Shown: positions 38,175 through 51,595, numbered from the stretch's first letter. The stretch: DNA of 64,000 nucleotides from Trochalopteron elliotii (GCA_024734555.1 JANPWX010000054.1:7459133-7523132), one strand, 5' to 3'. Made by a program: numbers and translations. The notes: generated by a model from the sequence alone, not told the origin.

Positions 38175-41034
38175 GTTTACATCTAGTTAAAAAAAAATGT
38201 AATGACTCGTAACAGGGCCGAAAAGAATTTAAAGATGTATGTAATTTGGTGTTCATAGAGGTGTTTCCCATGGTATGTTGATTTAAGAAATGCGAAAGTA
38301 CTCAGTAGTAGAGCTTCCAGGAACAACCTTCTCTGTTTCAGAAATGTACATTTCAAAAATGTTGCTGCTAAATATTAAATGAATTGGTATCAAAAGGCTG
38401 GTGGAAAATTTCCATGTAGCTTTTTATTTGTTGATTTTTAACTACATAGCTGTTAAAGAGCTTTTTGCTGCTGCTTGAACTCTAGAGTAATGCTTCAGAA
38501 ATGCTCAAGGAAATTTGTGTTGTGTGGTGAAATGTTTCTGTGGCATTGTATTAAGGACTGGGCATACCCCCTTTGTGCTTGCAGTCCTGTGATTATTGGA
38601 CTTAACTGGGTGCAGTACTGGTTAATAGTGATAGTTTAACTTGTTGAATGCTCAATTTTAGCAAAGCTGAGGCATAAGTTGGGATCTGACTGTTCAGGAA
38701 TCATAGCAGCCTCTTCTGATGGTCTTTAATCTAATGTTCACTTCTTACTTTCTAGGCTACCAAAAAGAGTAAAACAAAAACTACTTTTGTATAGTTCTCA
38801 GCCAGTGGGTTAGCCTTAAATTAAGAGATGTTGTTTCCATACGTACAAGTCTCTGAAGTATTGCAGTACTCTGTATTTAATTCTGAATTATTAGCTTCTG
38901 CTTCCTAAACCTCTATATGCAGAAATAAAATTATGTTTGGAATGTGAAGATTTCTTTCTATTATCCATAAGGCCGAATTTATTTTCTTTACAGGCTGTAA
39001 TATCAGCTCTTTGGATAGAAAAAGAGTAAAGTGTAGTCCTTGGTATGGCAGGCAGGAATGCAGATTGATTTCAACTGCAGTATGCGGGATTTTCTTAAAC
39101 ATCAACTGAAGTAGCAGTTCCTTTTTTGATTGAGAATATTTCTGATCCAGTTATCTTAAAAAACGTTATTCAGGTGAAAATGGATCTTCTCATAGCAAGA
39201 ACAGTGTTTTCTTGGGCTTAGAAGACTAGGACGTGGATAAAGCTACCTTCCTGGTTTATGCACTCCTGCTGTATTTGGGAGCTGTCAATCTGCTCTTATT
39301 TTATTATATTCCAAGATTGAATTGCTGGTGGCAGACACAAGGAATTAATCAAAGAATTAAATTTTCAGTGTGCCTTCCAAATGGTAACTTTGTTGCAAGA
39401 GATCTTATGAGGAGACAGAATCTTAAAAATGCACTGCCAAAACTTGGTTAGGAACTAGCTTGGATTTTATGATGACCCTTTCCATTTAGTGAAAAGGGAG
39501 AAAAATGAGGTCATGGGCTAAATTTACTGTCCTGAGAAGTAGTATGTTTTCTAGCCCAGTGAAAACTAGTTAGAATAGGAAATTGTCAAAGGATCCAGAC
39601 TATAAGTAAGGCATTTTATGTATACACCAAGTAACATGAGATCATTTTGAAAAATGACCTAAAGCACACACAAAAGATTTCTCAGAAAAAGTTTGTCTGT
39701 ATGTGGCTTATTTAGCAAGGCAAAAGATGCTGCTTACATACGCCATGTGAGAGAGGAAGACTATTTCTTTTATTAGTGCTACACCTTAAAGCGCATAATC
39801 TGATTTCAAATATGTAATGATCACAGTATGAAAACTTTTTGCTTTGAGACCATGTAACTAATCAGTCTCAGGTGTGAAAATGAGTTTGTCAGGTTGTCAT
39901 CTTAAGTTCTAAAATTATACTTCTCTTCTTTGATAAAGGCACTTTGTCCCTTAGCTTTTTACCTCTCTAGTCTCCAAATGTTCCTTGGTGGTAGAGTGGA
40001 GTAGAACTCACATATTGTATTAGTAATTGCAGTGTGCATAAAGAGGTTCCAATTTTACAGAATCAGTGTTTTGAGAGAAGCAACTGAATGAAAATGCGGG
40101 ATTTTTGGTATTCAGTTAATAGTAATGAGATTAATGTAGGTTGTGTTTATTCACAGGATTAGTACAGTAATTTCAGTTTGAGGGGGAACGCTATAATATG
40201 TAGATGCTTTTATGTTTATTACTTGTCTGACAGCATCCAAATCTGATTCTCTGAGTGAACTCTTGTTAGTTTCAAGGTAGCACAGTAGCAAAAGTAAAAC
40301 ATTTCTTTTTCAAAATGTAACTATTTTCTTATATATTATATTTTTGCTTTTCCTTTGCTCAGCATATATGAGGAGATAATCAGTTTTATTTCTGTTTATG
40401 TTATATTTTCAGTAGTATGTTTTCCTTTACAGCGTGATGTTATAATTTGGATTTTTGTGCATCTTAGAGAAATATTTGTAGTAGTTTTTATTCCTAGGGA
40501 AGGGTGAGCATGTATACATGTATCTTCATTGACACAGAAAATAAGATCAGATTTCACTGTATTTATCATTTATATCTTGTTCTGTTGCATTTTTATTTAT
40601 ACAAAAAAGTCTCAGTTGTATTGTTATTTATTTTCTACAGTTATGTGACCTATGATGACTACTTTCATTTGGTTTGAATGCAACTTCCCACATACAGAAA
40701 ACTAAACTTTAATTGAAACACAGTAGTACGTCTTTAAATTTGTTTTGCCTACAGATCACTCTGTTTCCTGTTTTTAGAAAAGTTAAATGAAATTAGCACA
40801 TACAAAATTAGGCAGCTCAGATGAGAGCAACCTGTCCTAAGAGGTTAGAGAAAATAGTCTGCATTGATTGATACATATGTTTCTAGATCCCAAGGCTACT
40901 GTTCCTATTCCTGTTAATGATGTTACAGAATCCTGGTTTTCCTCATCCCTCTTGCACGAAAGATTACATTACTGGCTTAGGCAGGTTTTAGTATGTTGTT
41001 CGGCTTCCCAGGTGTCAGCTCTGTGGTAGCTGCT

Positions 41035-41190
41035 TACCCTGAGCATCAAGTCCCTGTTCCCAAAGTGATGCTGCATGGGCTGGGTGGTGCGAGCGGTAAC
41101 CGCGGGCGGTCCTGACCCTGGGGCAGCACTTCCCAGGGTCCACGATGCTGCCAGGAAACCTGTCCTTGTGTAGGCGTGGGGGCATGTTCT
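41035..41190. other. CpG-dense GC-rich spike in AT-rich intron
   Basis: GC content rises sharply here. About six CpGs fall within 25 bp (41088-41113, GCGAGCGGTAACCGCGGGCG), followed by a 9-bp perfect inverted repeat, GACCCTGGG (41114-41122) with CCCAGGGTC (41132-41140). The patch is far smaller than a normal CpG island. It could be a remnant of a GC-rich element, a small regulatory site or a noncoding exon; no protein is recognised on either strand. Confidence 0.5.
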
Positions 41191-41534
41191 CAAAGAATGA
41201 GTCCTTTCACCTGTTCCAAAAATCAAACAAAAGATCAGATTTATCACAAAAAAAGTGTTCAGTTGTTCTGATTATCTATTTCTTCTACCTGGGGAAGGGA
41301 GTTATATAAAGCAGAGGGCTAAGTGGACGACTGCTAAAAACTATGAGAAGTCTTGATATTATGTAGTAAAGTTGGTTTTGAGTAGGAAAGAAACTTTTTT
41401 ATCATTGCATCTATTGTACAGAAGTCTTCTTGTTTAATATAAATTCTTAAATATTTTCCTTTGCATTTTGGTCAACTAAATCCAAACCCCACTCAAGTGA
41501 CGAAACTGAAATAATGTAACAGATTCTGCTGATG

Positions 41535-41557
41535 CTAGATCACAATTAGTGATCTAG
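41535..41557. repeat. 9-bp perfect inverted repeat
   Basis: CTAGATCAC and GTGATCTAG flank a 5-nt loop, AATTA. It is isolated and may be chance. Confidence 0.75.
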
Positions 41558-41940
41558 AGGTTTTTTAAATTGGTTTCAATTAAGAAAGAAATGAAGCATG
41601 ACTAATTTAAAAATTGTTTCTGAACTATATTGGAGTATTTTTGTACATGTGAATTGGCTGTGTGTATTTAGTTGGGTTTGTGGATGTGAATTGGTGTGTG
41701 TGTGCTGGTGCACTTTTAAGAGAGTATTCAGCAAGGCAACAAATAATGCTCCTAATTACAAATTGATGAACTTCTACTTGTGACATAACCTTTTTTTGCT
41801 CCCTTTGACTCAGATATGAAAGTGTTTAGAATGTGATAACTTTTTTGCTTTGGTCTGGACAAGTTCAACGTAACAGAAGTCTTAAATTGTTACCTATTTT
41901 GACTGTAGTATAATTTCTCTTCTGAAATAATTTTATCCCA

Positions 41941-41976
41941 GAATCACAGAGTGGTTTGGGTTGGAAGGGACCTTAA
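41941..41976 (-). mobile_element. CR1 LINE 3'-terminal fragment (36 bp)
   Basis: GAATCACAGAGTGG followed by TTTGGGTTGGAAGGGACC and TTAA is nearly identical to the reverse complement of avian CR1 3' ends, including the start of the CATAGAAT-type tail. The match stops abruptly after CCTTAA, so only about 36 bp remains. It is either a severely 5'-truncated insertion or what a deletion left. Confidence 0.88.
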
Positions 41977-42667
41977 CCCAAAGCAGATGTATATTCATGC
42001 TAGGAAAAAATATAACTGGGCAAACCTATTTCAATTTTCTTAGTATTGCCAAAAGAAAAAGAGAAAATTATATTAAAACTAGTTTTCCTGTTTGCAGCCC
42101 TGCTATAGTGAGCAGAAACTTTTCAGGGTAAAAAGTAAATCTTGTCAATAATAGATAACTACTAATTAGAAGTTTATGGAATATGTTTTGTTTTTTTAAT
42201 TTTGAAGTTAAAATAGATGTGTATTTGTGGTAAAATCAGGATTAAAACTTCATATATGAAATAATCATAGAAGCTGTTATGTGTAAATTTTTTCTTACTT
42301 AATTGAACACTTAACATTAATATTGCATGTTAAAAGTGTCTGTAAGGTCCTAGAGTGTGAATCAATACAGGTGATGCAATACATGAACCATATATAGCTT
42401 GTAGTTGTAGATTACTGGAAAGTGGAAGAGGAGTCATGGCACAATAATCAAGATAAGAGGAATTATGAGGACTTGAGTTGGGAGGGAAACAGATTTACCC
42501 AAGCTAAGAAGAAAAAGTTTACCTTTACTTCTGCTAGAGAAACAAGAGAGGTATCAGTCCTTAACCCTTTCCTTTAACCCCTAATCATGCAGATATTCTT
42601 TTGTCAGTCACTTCATTTGTACCCAGGAAACAGAGTGTACATCATCTTCTACTGTACATTGCTGACT

Positions 42668-42765
42668 GAAAAAAACACAAGCAACTGAAAATAATAATAG
42701 AAAAAAGAGCAAAATCAAACACCAAAAAACCCCCCTCCAAGCCAACACCCCAGCAAAAAAAAACC
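42668..42765. repeat. A/C-rich low-complexity tract
   Basis: An A-rich then A/C-rich run (AAAAAACACAAG, AATAATAATAG, CACCAAAAAACCCCCC, CAGCAAAAAAAAA) about 100 bp long. It is simple sequence. Confidence 0.75.
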
Positions 42766-42913
42766 TGACCATATTGAGTAATTTATAGAGCCATATGCTT
42801 TGTCCTGTCCCAGCGGGAATGTGTGTTTATAGTTTCTGGCCCAGATCTGTATTGATGCTTTTGAATCAATATGCCTTTATTGTTTAGGTCACTGACTTGG
42901 TGTTTCTTGAAGT

Positions 42914-42959
42914 TAAAAAAACCCAACCAAACACAGACAACCAAGACAACCAGCCAAAA
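42914..42959. repeat. A/C-rich low-complexity tract
   Basis: AAAAAAACCCAACC-AAACAC-type sequence with repeated ACAACCA words. It is similar in composition to the tract 150 bp upstream. Confidence 0.75.
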
Positions 42960-43462
42960 TCCTTCTGGTGCAGTTCTGTCAATAACTAGGTTGCTACCCT
43001 CTATATTCTAATAATCAGAACTATAACTTTAATTCGACTATCTGGACTGTTTGTTGATAATGCTCTACAAGCTATGTTTTGCAAAGACATACAGGAAGAG
43101 GAAGAAATATTGTCCTTATGCTCTAGAGATAAGTCTGTATGTGTTCGTAAAAGTGAAAGCCATCATTTTTTTATCTTCAGGGACCTCTGCAAAATTTATA
43201 GATTCAGAAGAGTTTGTGAAGGATTCAGAGATGTCAGAGGTGACATTTTTTGGGTGTCTTAGTACATTTGGGTAAAAATACTGATAGCAAATAGTGAACA
43301 AATCTGAGATAGTTTTGTCACAATTGGATGTTAACATAGGCCAGTAAGTGGAGAGGCCCTCAAACAGCTCTTTTGTCTCTCAAGAAACTCAGTTCTAGTA
43401 TCTAGTGTTTCTGTGCTAGAATCTTGTCTTAAGAGTGTGTATATGAAAGAGTGAGTTAATTG

Positions 43463-43500
43463 GAAAACAAACAAACAAGAACCAAAAAACCTCAAACTCA
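43463..43500. repeat. A/C-rich low-complexity tract
   Basis: AAAACAAACAAACAAG followed by AACCAAAAAACC: an (AAAC)n-like simple repeat. Confidence 0.75.
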
Positions 43501-45290
43501 CACTGAGGGAATGGGGGAAGAATTTTGTTAGAGTGAGTTGGGATTTGCGTTCAAGTACTTAATTCTATCATTACTTTTTCTCTGTTAAGTATTCAATTTA
43601 CTTTTATACTTTTCTACTGTTTTGCTCCAGCCATCTCATAAACGGCCTACCTAACAACAGTTTGGATCTGGCATCCAGCAGGGCTGACATTCTCATAATT
43701 GATATGCCTGTGCTGATGGAAAATTTCTCCCACTTAGATTCCAGCAGAACACTCTGATTATGGGGAGTGCAGAGCACAGCAGAAAATCATACATTTTTAA
43801 AAATGTATTCTTTTAGATGATTGATGATCACCTTATTAAATCTCACTGTTGCTAGATCTCTGAGTAATGAAATGAAACATTCTTCTAAGCTCCAGGGTCT
43901 GGAGCACAGCAAGGCAGCGATGCCACCATCACTGGGATGCTGGGTGTCTAAGGACAGGAGGAAGCAAACTCTCAAATCTCTGTTCTAATAAACTAGAATT
44001 AAATTGTCAACAGCTCTGTATAGTCTTTGCAAGAAATTGGCCCTTTTCTTGATATGAGTTAATTGTCAGTGTGGCCTTTGAACTAATTTGGTTGCCAGGA
44101 ACAAGATCTGTATTCATACCCCTTTTCCTACAAGACGAAGTGACTCATGTAATGCAGTTAAGAATCTTATGATTGGAAACTTGCCCTACTTGAGGCATAA
44201 ATTTGTGGGGATTGATTAATTCTGTTTTCCTCCATTCTTCCTGCCATATTTGAGATTGTCTTTTGTTGCAGCAATTCCCATATGCTTGCTTTTACAGTTA
44301 AATGCTCAAAACAATGAACTTTCATCCTCCTTCTGGAGCTTGATTACTCTATCTGGTAGCTTTTGTTTTTCTGTTGTCCCAGTTACAGTACAGCCACATG
44401 CACTACTGGGTTTATACCCAGCATAATGGTATTTTTTCATTAGAATCATGTGTTTATTTTGTTGTGGCAAAAAAATCTTTCTGGCACAGTGAAAGACTGT
44501 GAAACCATTTTGGTGATGTGGAGTGTTTACTCCTATGATGAATTATTTGGTTAAATGGTGACCTCAGTGGCCAGTAGACCAGAGTGTTATTCCAGTTGTC
44601 AGTGTTACTTTCAGTTTTTGACTCTTTCTCTGGGTTAGTATTGGCTCCTGTGAGACATAACTAACAAAAGCATCTGTTGTCACCCCAGGAGGTTGGCAGG
44701 GCTTCATCCAGAGTGTGTGTGCAGATGTTGATATTTTCACAACTCAGTACCACCACAATTGATGATAACAGTAGAAGGTGGAAAGCTCTGAAAGAATTGG
44801 AAACTTTAAGCCAAACTTGCAGATGTGAAAATACAAAGCGGTGTGTTTGAAGGGAGTGGAAGGGAAGGAAACCTCAAAACCCCCATTCCCAAATGAAGCA
44901 AACCAAAAGTAACAACAATTAAGAAGGATAATACCTCTCTATCTCCTGAAAAAAGGGCTTAGATGATAAATCTTTTCTCTAAGCATATTCTTCTTTGTCA
45001 CCAGACCCCTTCTACTGAACGAACTGCAAGCTTAGATGCTCTTTACTCAATCCCTACTTTGTTAGGATAAATATCCCTTTGACTGCCCGGACGCACTGTT
45101 CATATTCAGCTTGCCCTTCAACTCAGACCCTGGCAGAGGAAATGTTTGCTTTATACTGCAATTCCATATTTCTGAACAGAGTGCTGTCATTGTGAACCTT
45201 GTTCTATATGATGCTCCACAATCTTTACAACCTCTTTTTCTAGGTTATAGTCCCTATGAGATGGTACTATCCAGAGAGATGCATAGTACA

Positions 45291-45500
45291 ATCGTAGAAT
45301 CATATCACAGGATGCTTTGGGTTGGAAGGGGCCTTAAAGATTCTCATTCTAATCTCCCTGCAGTGGACAGGGACACTTTTCAATAGACCAGATTGTTCAA
45401 AGCTCCATCCAGCCTGGTCTTGAACACTTCCAGAGATGGGACAGCTAGAGTGTCTCTGGGCCACCTGTCCCAGTGCCTGACAGCCCTTGTTGAACAATCC
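45291..45500 (-). mobile_element. CR1 LINE 3'-end copy (about 210 bp, 5'-truncated)
   Basis: In reverse orientation the landmarks of the avian CR1 3' region follow in order: GTAGAATCATA (3' tail), GCTTTGGGTTGGAAGGGGCC, TTAAAGATTCTCATTC, CCCTGCAGTGGACAGGGACA, CAAAGCTCCATCCAGCCTGG, TCTTGAACACTTCCAGAGAT and CACCTGTCCCAGTGCCTGA. Similarity is good but with scattered substitutions, so the copy is of moderate age. It contains no usable reverse-transcriptase frame. Chance open frames on both strands here come from CR1 sequence and should not be annotated. Confidence 0.95.
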
Positions 45501-48500
45501 AGACTCCTTTTTTTTCCCTTTTCTGACTGGTACTGTGTTTGAAAAAAATACATGAGGGACTTTCACAGGGTTTGGTTTCATATGCTGATGGCTGCTGCAG
45601 CTGATTCTAATGGGAGACATACACAGGACCTTTCTGGGGAGAGCAGAGTATGAGGGCCCAGTGTTTCTCTTTGTTTCAGTTGTCTCTGTTTTCATCAATT
45701 GGTTGAGAGATAAGGAAACTGCATTTACCACCGTAAGATGTTGCTGGAGTTCATAGAGCAGGAGAATTGATGAGGTGGTGTGTACTTAAATAGTGGTTCA
45801 CAACGATCACTTTGTGACCTGTAGAAGCAGTAGAGTTGTGTAGATTTGTTGGTGTTTGTTTGTGATGGATGAAGCGAATAGCTATAGGAAAAAAAGCTGA
45901 TAGAAAATAGCTCTTTAACTGTGTGGTTTTTTTTTTTTTCCTACTAGCCTTTGTTGTGTGTAATTGCTTAGAACTTTGTGTAAAATGTGCTTTACTTTAT
46001 AAAATATTAGTAGAGATTGGAGTTTGTTTATAGTTTTCTGTTGCTCCTGTAGTTATCTGCATGACAACAAATCAGTGTAGGAAAAGATTTCTGTGGATGT
46101 GAGGGATTCCAACTTAATTTTACAGGTAATAGTGGTGGGTTTTTAGAGGAAATAGAATTGTTTCATCATTTTAAAATCCCATAAAAAAGTGAAAAGTGAA
46201 TGAAGATAACAATTTTCCATTTGAATTTTCATAGCTCTTTCTGTTGACCCAATCAATAACAAGACTTTGTTTCCATGGAGAGCCCTTTAAAATATATTTG
46301 AAGTCAAGTTTTCTTTAAACACCACAGTACAAAAACCTGATACATGACTTAGTCTTAAGGAAGAAGCTTCCTTCACAGGAAGTTCATTTAATTCAGCAGA
46401 AAACTTTTGCAGCCTGGGGTGAGGGCCACTAGATGTTTCTAGTCAATGATGGTTGCCAGTGTGTGCATCAGGTAAAAACTACACATTGCTTTTAGTTTAT
46501 TGGGTACTTTACAGATGTTAACGAATTGAAGCATTTGAATTCTGCATGCTCCATCCCATGAGCCCAGTGAGGACTTAGAAAGTGACCAGGAAGAAAAACA
46601 TCTTGGAGTCCTCTTCTAACAGTTGTAGATCTGCAGACAAAATGGGATTCATGATACATGAGATTTCTGTTTTTGTAAACCTGCAGATCCCGTTTTCCTT
46701 GTTAAACTACTTTGTAAGGATAAAAGCCATACTTTTAAACTCAAAAAAAAAAAAGAGCTGATCTTACAGTTCATGCCTTCCTCTCCCCTCAATTTCCTTC
46801 AGCTGAATCTGAAATGCAGAGATATTATTTATTTCTCAAATGCATCCCCTAGTTACATGTATTTCTTCAATATCTTGCTGCTGAATAAGCTAGAATCAGG
46901 TATTTGGAAGATGTGAATTACTGATGTATGAATCATTACTTTTTTTTTTACTAAGGCTTAATTAAGCCCTTTCTTCTTTTAAGAAGTAGTTAAGGTGAAA
47001 TTTTTAATGTCATGTGATACTTGCATAGGTTTGTTAATGAATCTCATTCACAGATAAATTATGGGAGGGGGCACCTGCATCTCGAAAAGCTGTGTGAGGT
47101 AATTATGCAGTACGGTAAAGGAGAAAGTCTCCTAAGTTGCAAGCTGATGAGTAGGTTCAGTAAAACATGTCTTGTGAACAGTGTAAAGTGTGACAGCCTG
47201 CTTTGGTGAACTGTTTAGTCTTTAGGCTGCTGCAAACTATTTATCAAAATAATTAATATAAAATTTAAAAGAAAAAAGTTGGAGTTCTAGGACATGTAAT
47301 AACATTATCGCATTACCACATAATTGCAAGGTATAAACAAAAGGCATTCAAGATTGAAATTTCCATAGTAGCCGTAACTTTTTTGTCTGTCATTGTCAAC
47401 TTCTGCTCCAACAAAGGTTGAGCAAATTAAAACTCGTTGATGATATAATAATAGTTATACTTTAATTTCTTCTTATTCTTATTTAATCTTACAAAAAGAG
47501 CTATAAATTTAAGTTGACATATCCTCTTATCTATATTCATTACCTTTTCTGCTCAGGTGACAATAACTGTCTGCTGTGTCATGCATAATTTATAGGCAGA
47601 GTGAGTGTTCAGAGGTAACATATTTTTGTAACATATGCTGTATCTGTTGGTTTGATAAATTCTGAAACCAAAAACTGCAGACTCATGAGACAGGACAATG
47701 GCTGCCTTTACATCTCACTGGCCCTCTGCTACTAATGCAACTCTGCCAGGGCTGCTTCTGAGCACTCAGGCCTCTGAGGAGCTTCAAAGAGTTGCTGTTT
47801 TCATTTAGAAAATGACCTATCGGAGTAGGAGCTTCACCTACAAGTTTTGGTATAGGGAGATTCAGTCCTGCCTTGAACAGGATGCATTATGAGAGCTAAG
47901 AATGGACACCAGGTATCTTTATTTTCCACTAGTCCAGCTTCTGATTGCTTGAAATGGCAATGTTCAATGTCAAAGTCATGCTTCAGTTCCTAGCAGTGCA
48001 TCACTGTGCACAAGAGCAGGGGATGATCTCTGTGCTGCTTGAAGTTATTCCTGTTATTTGAAGTGATGAAGAAAGTCAAAGAGAATTCACTGGGTTTATT
48101 TTCATTCTGTATGGTGTAAGTGACAATTAATGGAGATGTAATATGGAAGTTAGACAGAAGTTTATCAGTCCTCTCTCCTGTAGATTTCAGTCAGTATCTG
48201 TAAATTTGTACAATAAATGCATTATCTGTAAAACACACTGTGTGTGTTTCCTTGTACCATAAATATATCAGGTGCTATATTTGTAGTCTACAAATGTCGA
48301 TATTGGATAATTTGGATGCTGATAGTTAATATCTAGGAATTGAACCAAAGTAATATAAGCTACCTAAAATAAATTTCGCCTGAAAGAAGAAAAATTCCTT
48401 GTAGATTAAAACTTTTGTCTGCCATTTATGCAAGGGAGTCATGAGATTCACATTACACAAAATTGTTTCCATTGCAGTGGGTAATAAATAATCTACTTGG

Positions 48501-51429
48501 TTAAATAATAGCACTTACACATTTCATACAATGTGATGTAACTGGTCTTTTAGAGAGAAATGCTGAGTCTAATGTAATTATTTCAAAGTAATCATTAAAA
48601 CAGTTGGCAGGTAGATCTGCATTTTCAATATTTTGAGAAGTAGAGCTGTATATCTTTGCTCCAGATTCCTGCACATTTGTGTGCTCTCTGACTCCCCCCT
48701 GCACCAAGTTCTTGCAGTCTGAATGCTGCATGGCACTCTGTAATCTCTGAGTGAGAAGTGTTGTGTGCTAGTAAATAGTTTTAATTACTTATTGGCTGAC
48801 CTGCTGCTCTTCAAATATTTATGTGCTGCATACTGGAACTTATTTTCCTGCATCAGGATAGGCTTAGATATGGCTTTGTATCCTGCAGAGAGCTGCCTTT
48901 TCATTGTGCTTTCCTTTATGATTTTAATGCAATGAGAATAAGTGTTATATTTGAATCAAAAATACCTTAGAGATTACTCTTTTATCGAATTTGGCGGATG
49001 ATAGAGTGCTTCTCTGGCATTTTTCAAATTCTTTTTGTATGTATGTTTTATGATATTACCAACCTGTTGTATTTGCAAGTCTCTCAGTTATTTTTTCCCA
49101 CTGCCTTTCTCCTTCATTTTTTATGCTGTAATCTTTAAAACTTTCTGAAAAATCATAAATCTATTTATAAAAATGGATATGCAAATAAATTCTATTTGAG
49201 GCTCAGCTTTGAAGATTGCCAATATTCACATAAAATATTGGTAACTTGCTATTTTACATATAAAGAAAATTCAAGTGTTTAAGTCCATCCCTTCCATGTG
49301 AAAGTGTTTGATTTGAGTCAAATGAAGTTCTCAAATTCCTGTCAGCAAGTGTCTGAGGTGAAAGCCTGTTCTTTCAGCTGAGAAAATGAGTGGTTAGTTC
49401 CTTTATGTAAGGACCAAATTCCTGTTTTGGAGTAGCTATAATATCTTGTGCTTTGTCCTTTAAGCTGGGCACCACTGCCTTTCCTAATCCATGGATTCCT
49501 TGTGATTTTTGGGCAACAGAAATGTGATTCTGAGCATGAGTTTTAGTTACAGGTGCTAGCTGCCTTGCTATTCTGTATTTCACAGACCAGGGGAAAAATT
49601 TGCTTCTGCAGTTCAGTCTGGATCTCCTTTTCTTGGATACCTCTGATAGCACGTGTGAGAGAGGATTTTGAAGTTAAATGTAGTGAATGAAAACAGCCTG
49701 TTTGCTCCTAGGTGCAAACCTCCCTTCTGTGACTGAGGAGGAGAAGAACACAATTGTGAAGTTTGACTGCACTGACAAAGCAGTTTGATACTTAGTTTGT
49801 AAATGGTGCTTGAGAATATCTTTTAGTGAAATAAACTTTCTACTTTTGGAACATTTTACTATTCCTGGCAATGAATAGTTATTTCATTAGTTTTCTTACC
49901 TCTGGATCTATCATGTAGTTAGTTTGTAAAAACTACGCTTGTAATCTAGATCTGATAGATCAGAAAAAGATTTACTAGTAATACTTCTCTTAAAATTAGA
50001 AGAAATTAAATATGTTATTTTTCTATCTTTCATCCTTTCATGGTAGAAAAAGAAGTGCCAAGAGGTAATGACTGAAAATTTTGGAGCTGTGTATTACTTA
50101 ATGTTATAACAACAACAACAAAATTGCAAGCAATCAACTAGAGTACTTCCTGTAATCAAGATAAACAAGTTAGGTAATTTCCCCACTGTTTCTTAATTTT
50201 TTCTCATTTTTGAGACTGTTTTCTCCTCTTTGAGACTTTTGGATAGATATTGAAAGTGTTTTGTCATCTGTGACAGATACTTCTCACTCGATAGGATATA
50301 GGTAATTTGGCAGTTTTCATTTCACGGCAACGTCTCTATCAGTTTTATTTTCAATTGTATGCTTGCTTTGATTTGCCTTTTGTTAGGTGGGAGGAAACAA
50401 AACAGGAGAAGAACAGAAAATGCATGCACCTGTCTGTTCTCTACGCTTTTCTATTAAGGAGCCCTTTTCTATATTTTCAATAACTCAGTCCCATCTAAAA
50501 TTGCTTCATATATTTTTTAAAATTTATTTTCTATCATATTTAAGGATAATCTGTTTAAAGGACTTCTAAAATGCATTTTGAAAGAATGATCTCAATATAA
50601 GGCTTGAACCACAGAAAATACAGTTAAAGACTAATGCCTTACATGGGAATTGTCTGGTTTGCTTAATGTACATATTTCTGTGGTGTGTAGGGGACCAATG
50701 AATGATGAAATGTGTCATTTCATTTCAATTTAGTGCCCCCATTAATAAAGTGAAATGCTTTTTTGCCCACTTGTCTGCTACTTTATAATTGAAAGGGCCT
50801 TCAGTGAATATTTTAATGTGATAGTAATTTGGTCTTTGTAGAGGAAATTAATAAGAAATGCTCTATTAACTATAAAAAAGGAAAATAAATTTATGGGCTA
50901 GGTATTAGTTTGACATTTTTTGAAATATTTTCAGTGAATACTTTTAACCTGTACATCACTGATGTCCTATTTTTGTTTACTTGTATATTGCAGACTGTAA
51001 GTTCACTTGTTACGTATTCTCATGGCAGGTTCAGAGGTTATTTCTAACAGTGTGGTCTGATACACAATCAGAAGCTACAGAAGAAAGCTTAGTCTTATTT
51101 TTATCAATAAATTATTCACCCAAACTTCTTAACTTACAGTGAAAGCTTACATAACTATTATGGATATAAACTCCTGCTAAATTGAACCAATCATGTTTTT
51201 GAAGAGCACCTTTTGTCTATTTGGACTTGTGTAAGTTTACAATGATTTTGTCCTTTTTCATTTCCCTATGTTCTTTGGAGTTCTTAATTGCTTCTCTTTT
51301 ACACATCCGTCTTAATATGTTCAATTGTCTTATATAACCAGTCTAACAGTCTTTACCAGTAGGTTTTTAGTGTGTCGTACTTTGTGATTTCACTTAGATT
51401 ATGCCTGCATTGTCTGTCTTTGTGTAATA
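45501..51429. other. Intronic stretch without recognisable genes
   Basis: AT-rich unique sequence. A T13 run at 45927-45939 and an (AAC)n run at 50108-50123 are the only simple repeats of note. Several open frames under 100 codons lack any familiar motif. Confidence 0.55.
50108..50123. repeat. (AAC)n trinucleotide repeat
   Basis: Five AAC-type units in a row; short microsatellite. Confidence 0.85.
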
Positions 51430-51595
51430 CCGAGGCACTTAAAATTCTACATGTATTTATCTTTATAAGATCCCTATGCAGCAGAAACTGTTGTTGCTCT
51501 TGTTTTATAGCTGCAGGGTGAAGACATGAAGAGATTTGACAGTGTGGTTTAGGACTTTCAAAATTTGATGACAGAACAGGGACGTCCAGCATGCC
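51430..51595 (-). mobile_element. MIR SINE relic (minus orientation, tentative)
   Basis: The order of pieces follows a reverse-complement MIR: CTACATGTATTTATC, then AAGATCCCTATGCAGCAG (the TCCTCACAACAACCCTATGA region), then TTGTTTTATAGCTGCAGGGTG (the CCATTTTACAGATGAGGAAA region). A decayed core ending near GATGACAGAACAGGGACG (the GTGGCAGAGCCGGGATTCG region) completes it. Divergence is high, as expected for this ancient amniote family. Confidence 0.5.

Larger units (their letters stand above)
33381..41034. other. Intronic stretch without recognisable genes
   Basis: Apart from the candidate regulatory cluster inside it, this region holds an odd TACTNTACTT-type degenerate repeat at 37097-37147, an A/C-rich tract at 38086-38174 and a T15 run. 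No named mobile element was recognised. Confidence 0.5.
41977..45290. other. Intronic stretch between two CR1 remnants, with A/C-rich tracts
   Basis: There is no gene. Three A/C-rich tracts lie at 42668-42765, 42914-42959 and 43463-43500; the rest is AT-rich and unique-looking. Confidence 0.55.

Noticed and set aside
45111..45731. Open frames of 91 and 143 codons on opposite strands
   Set aside because: Both overlap the CR1 copy at 45291-45500 and show no protein similarity outside it.
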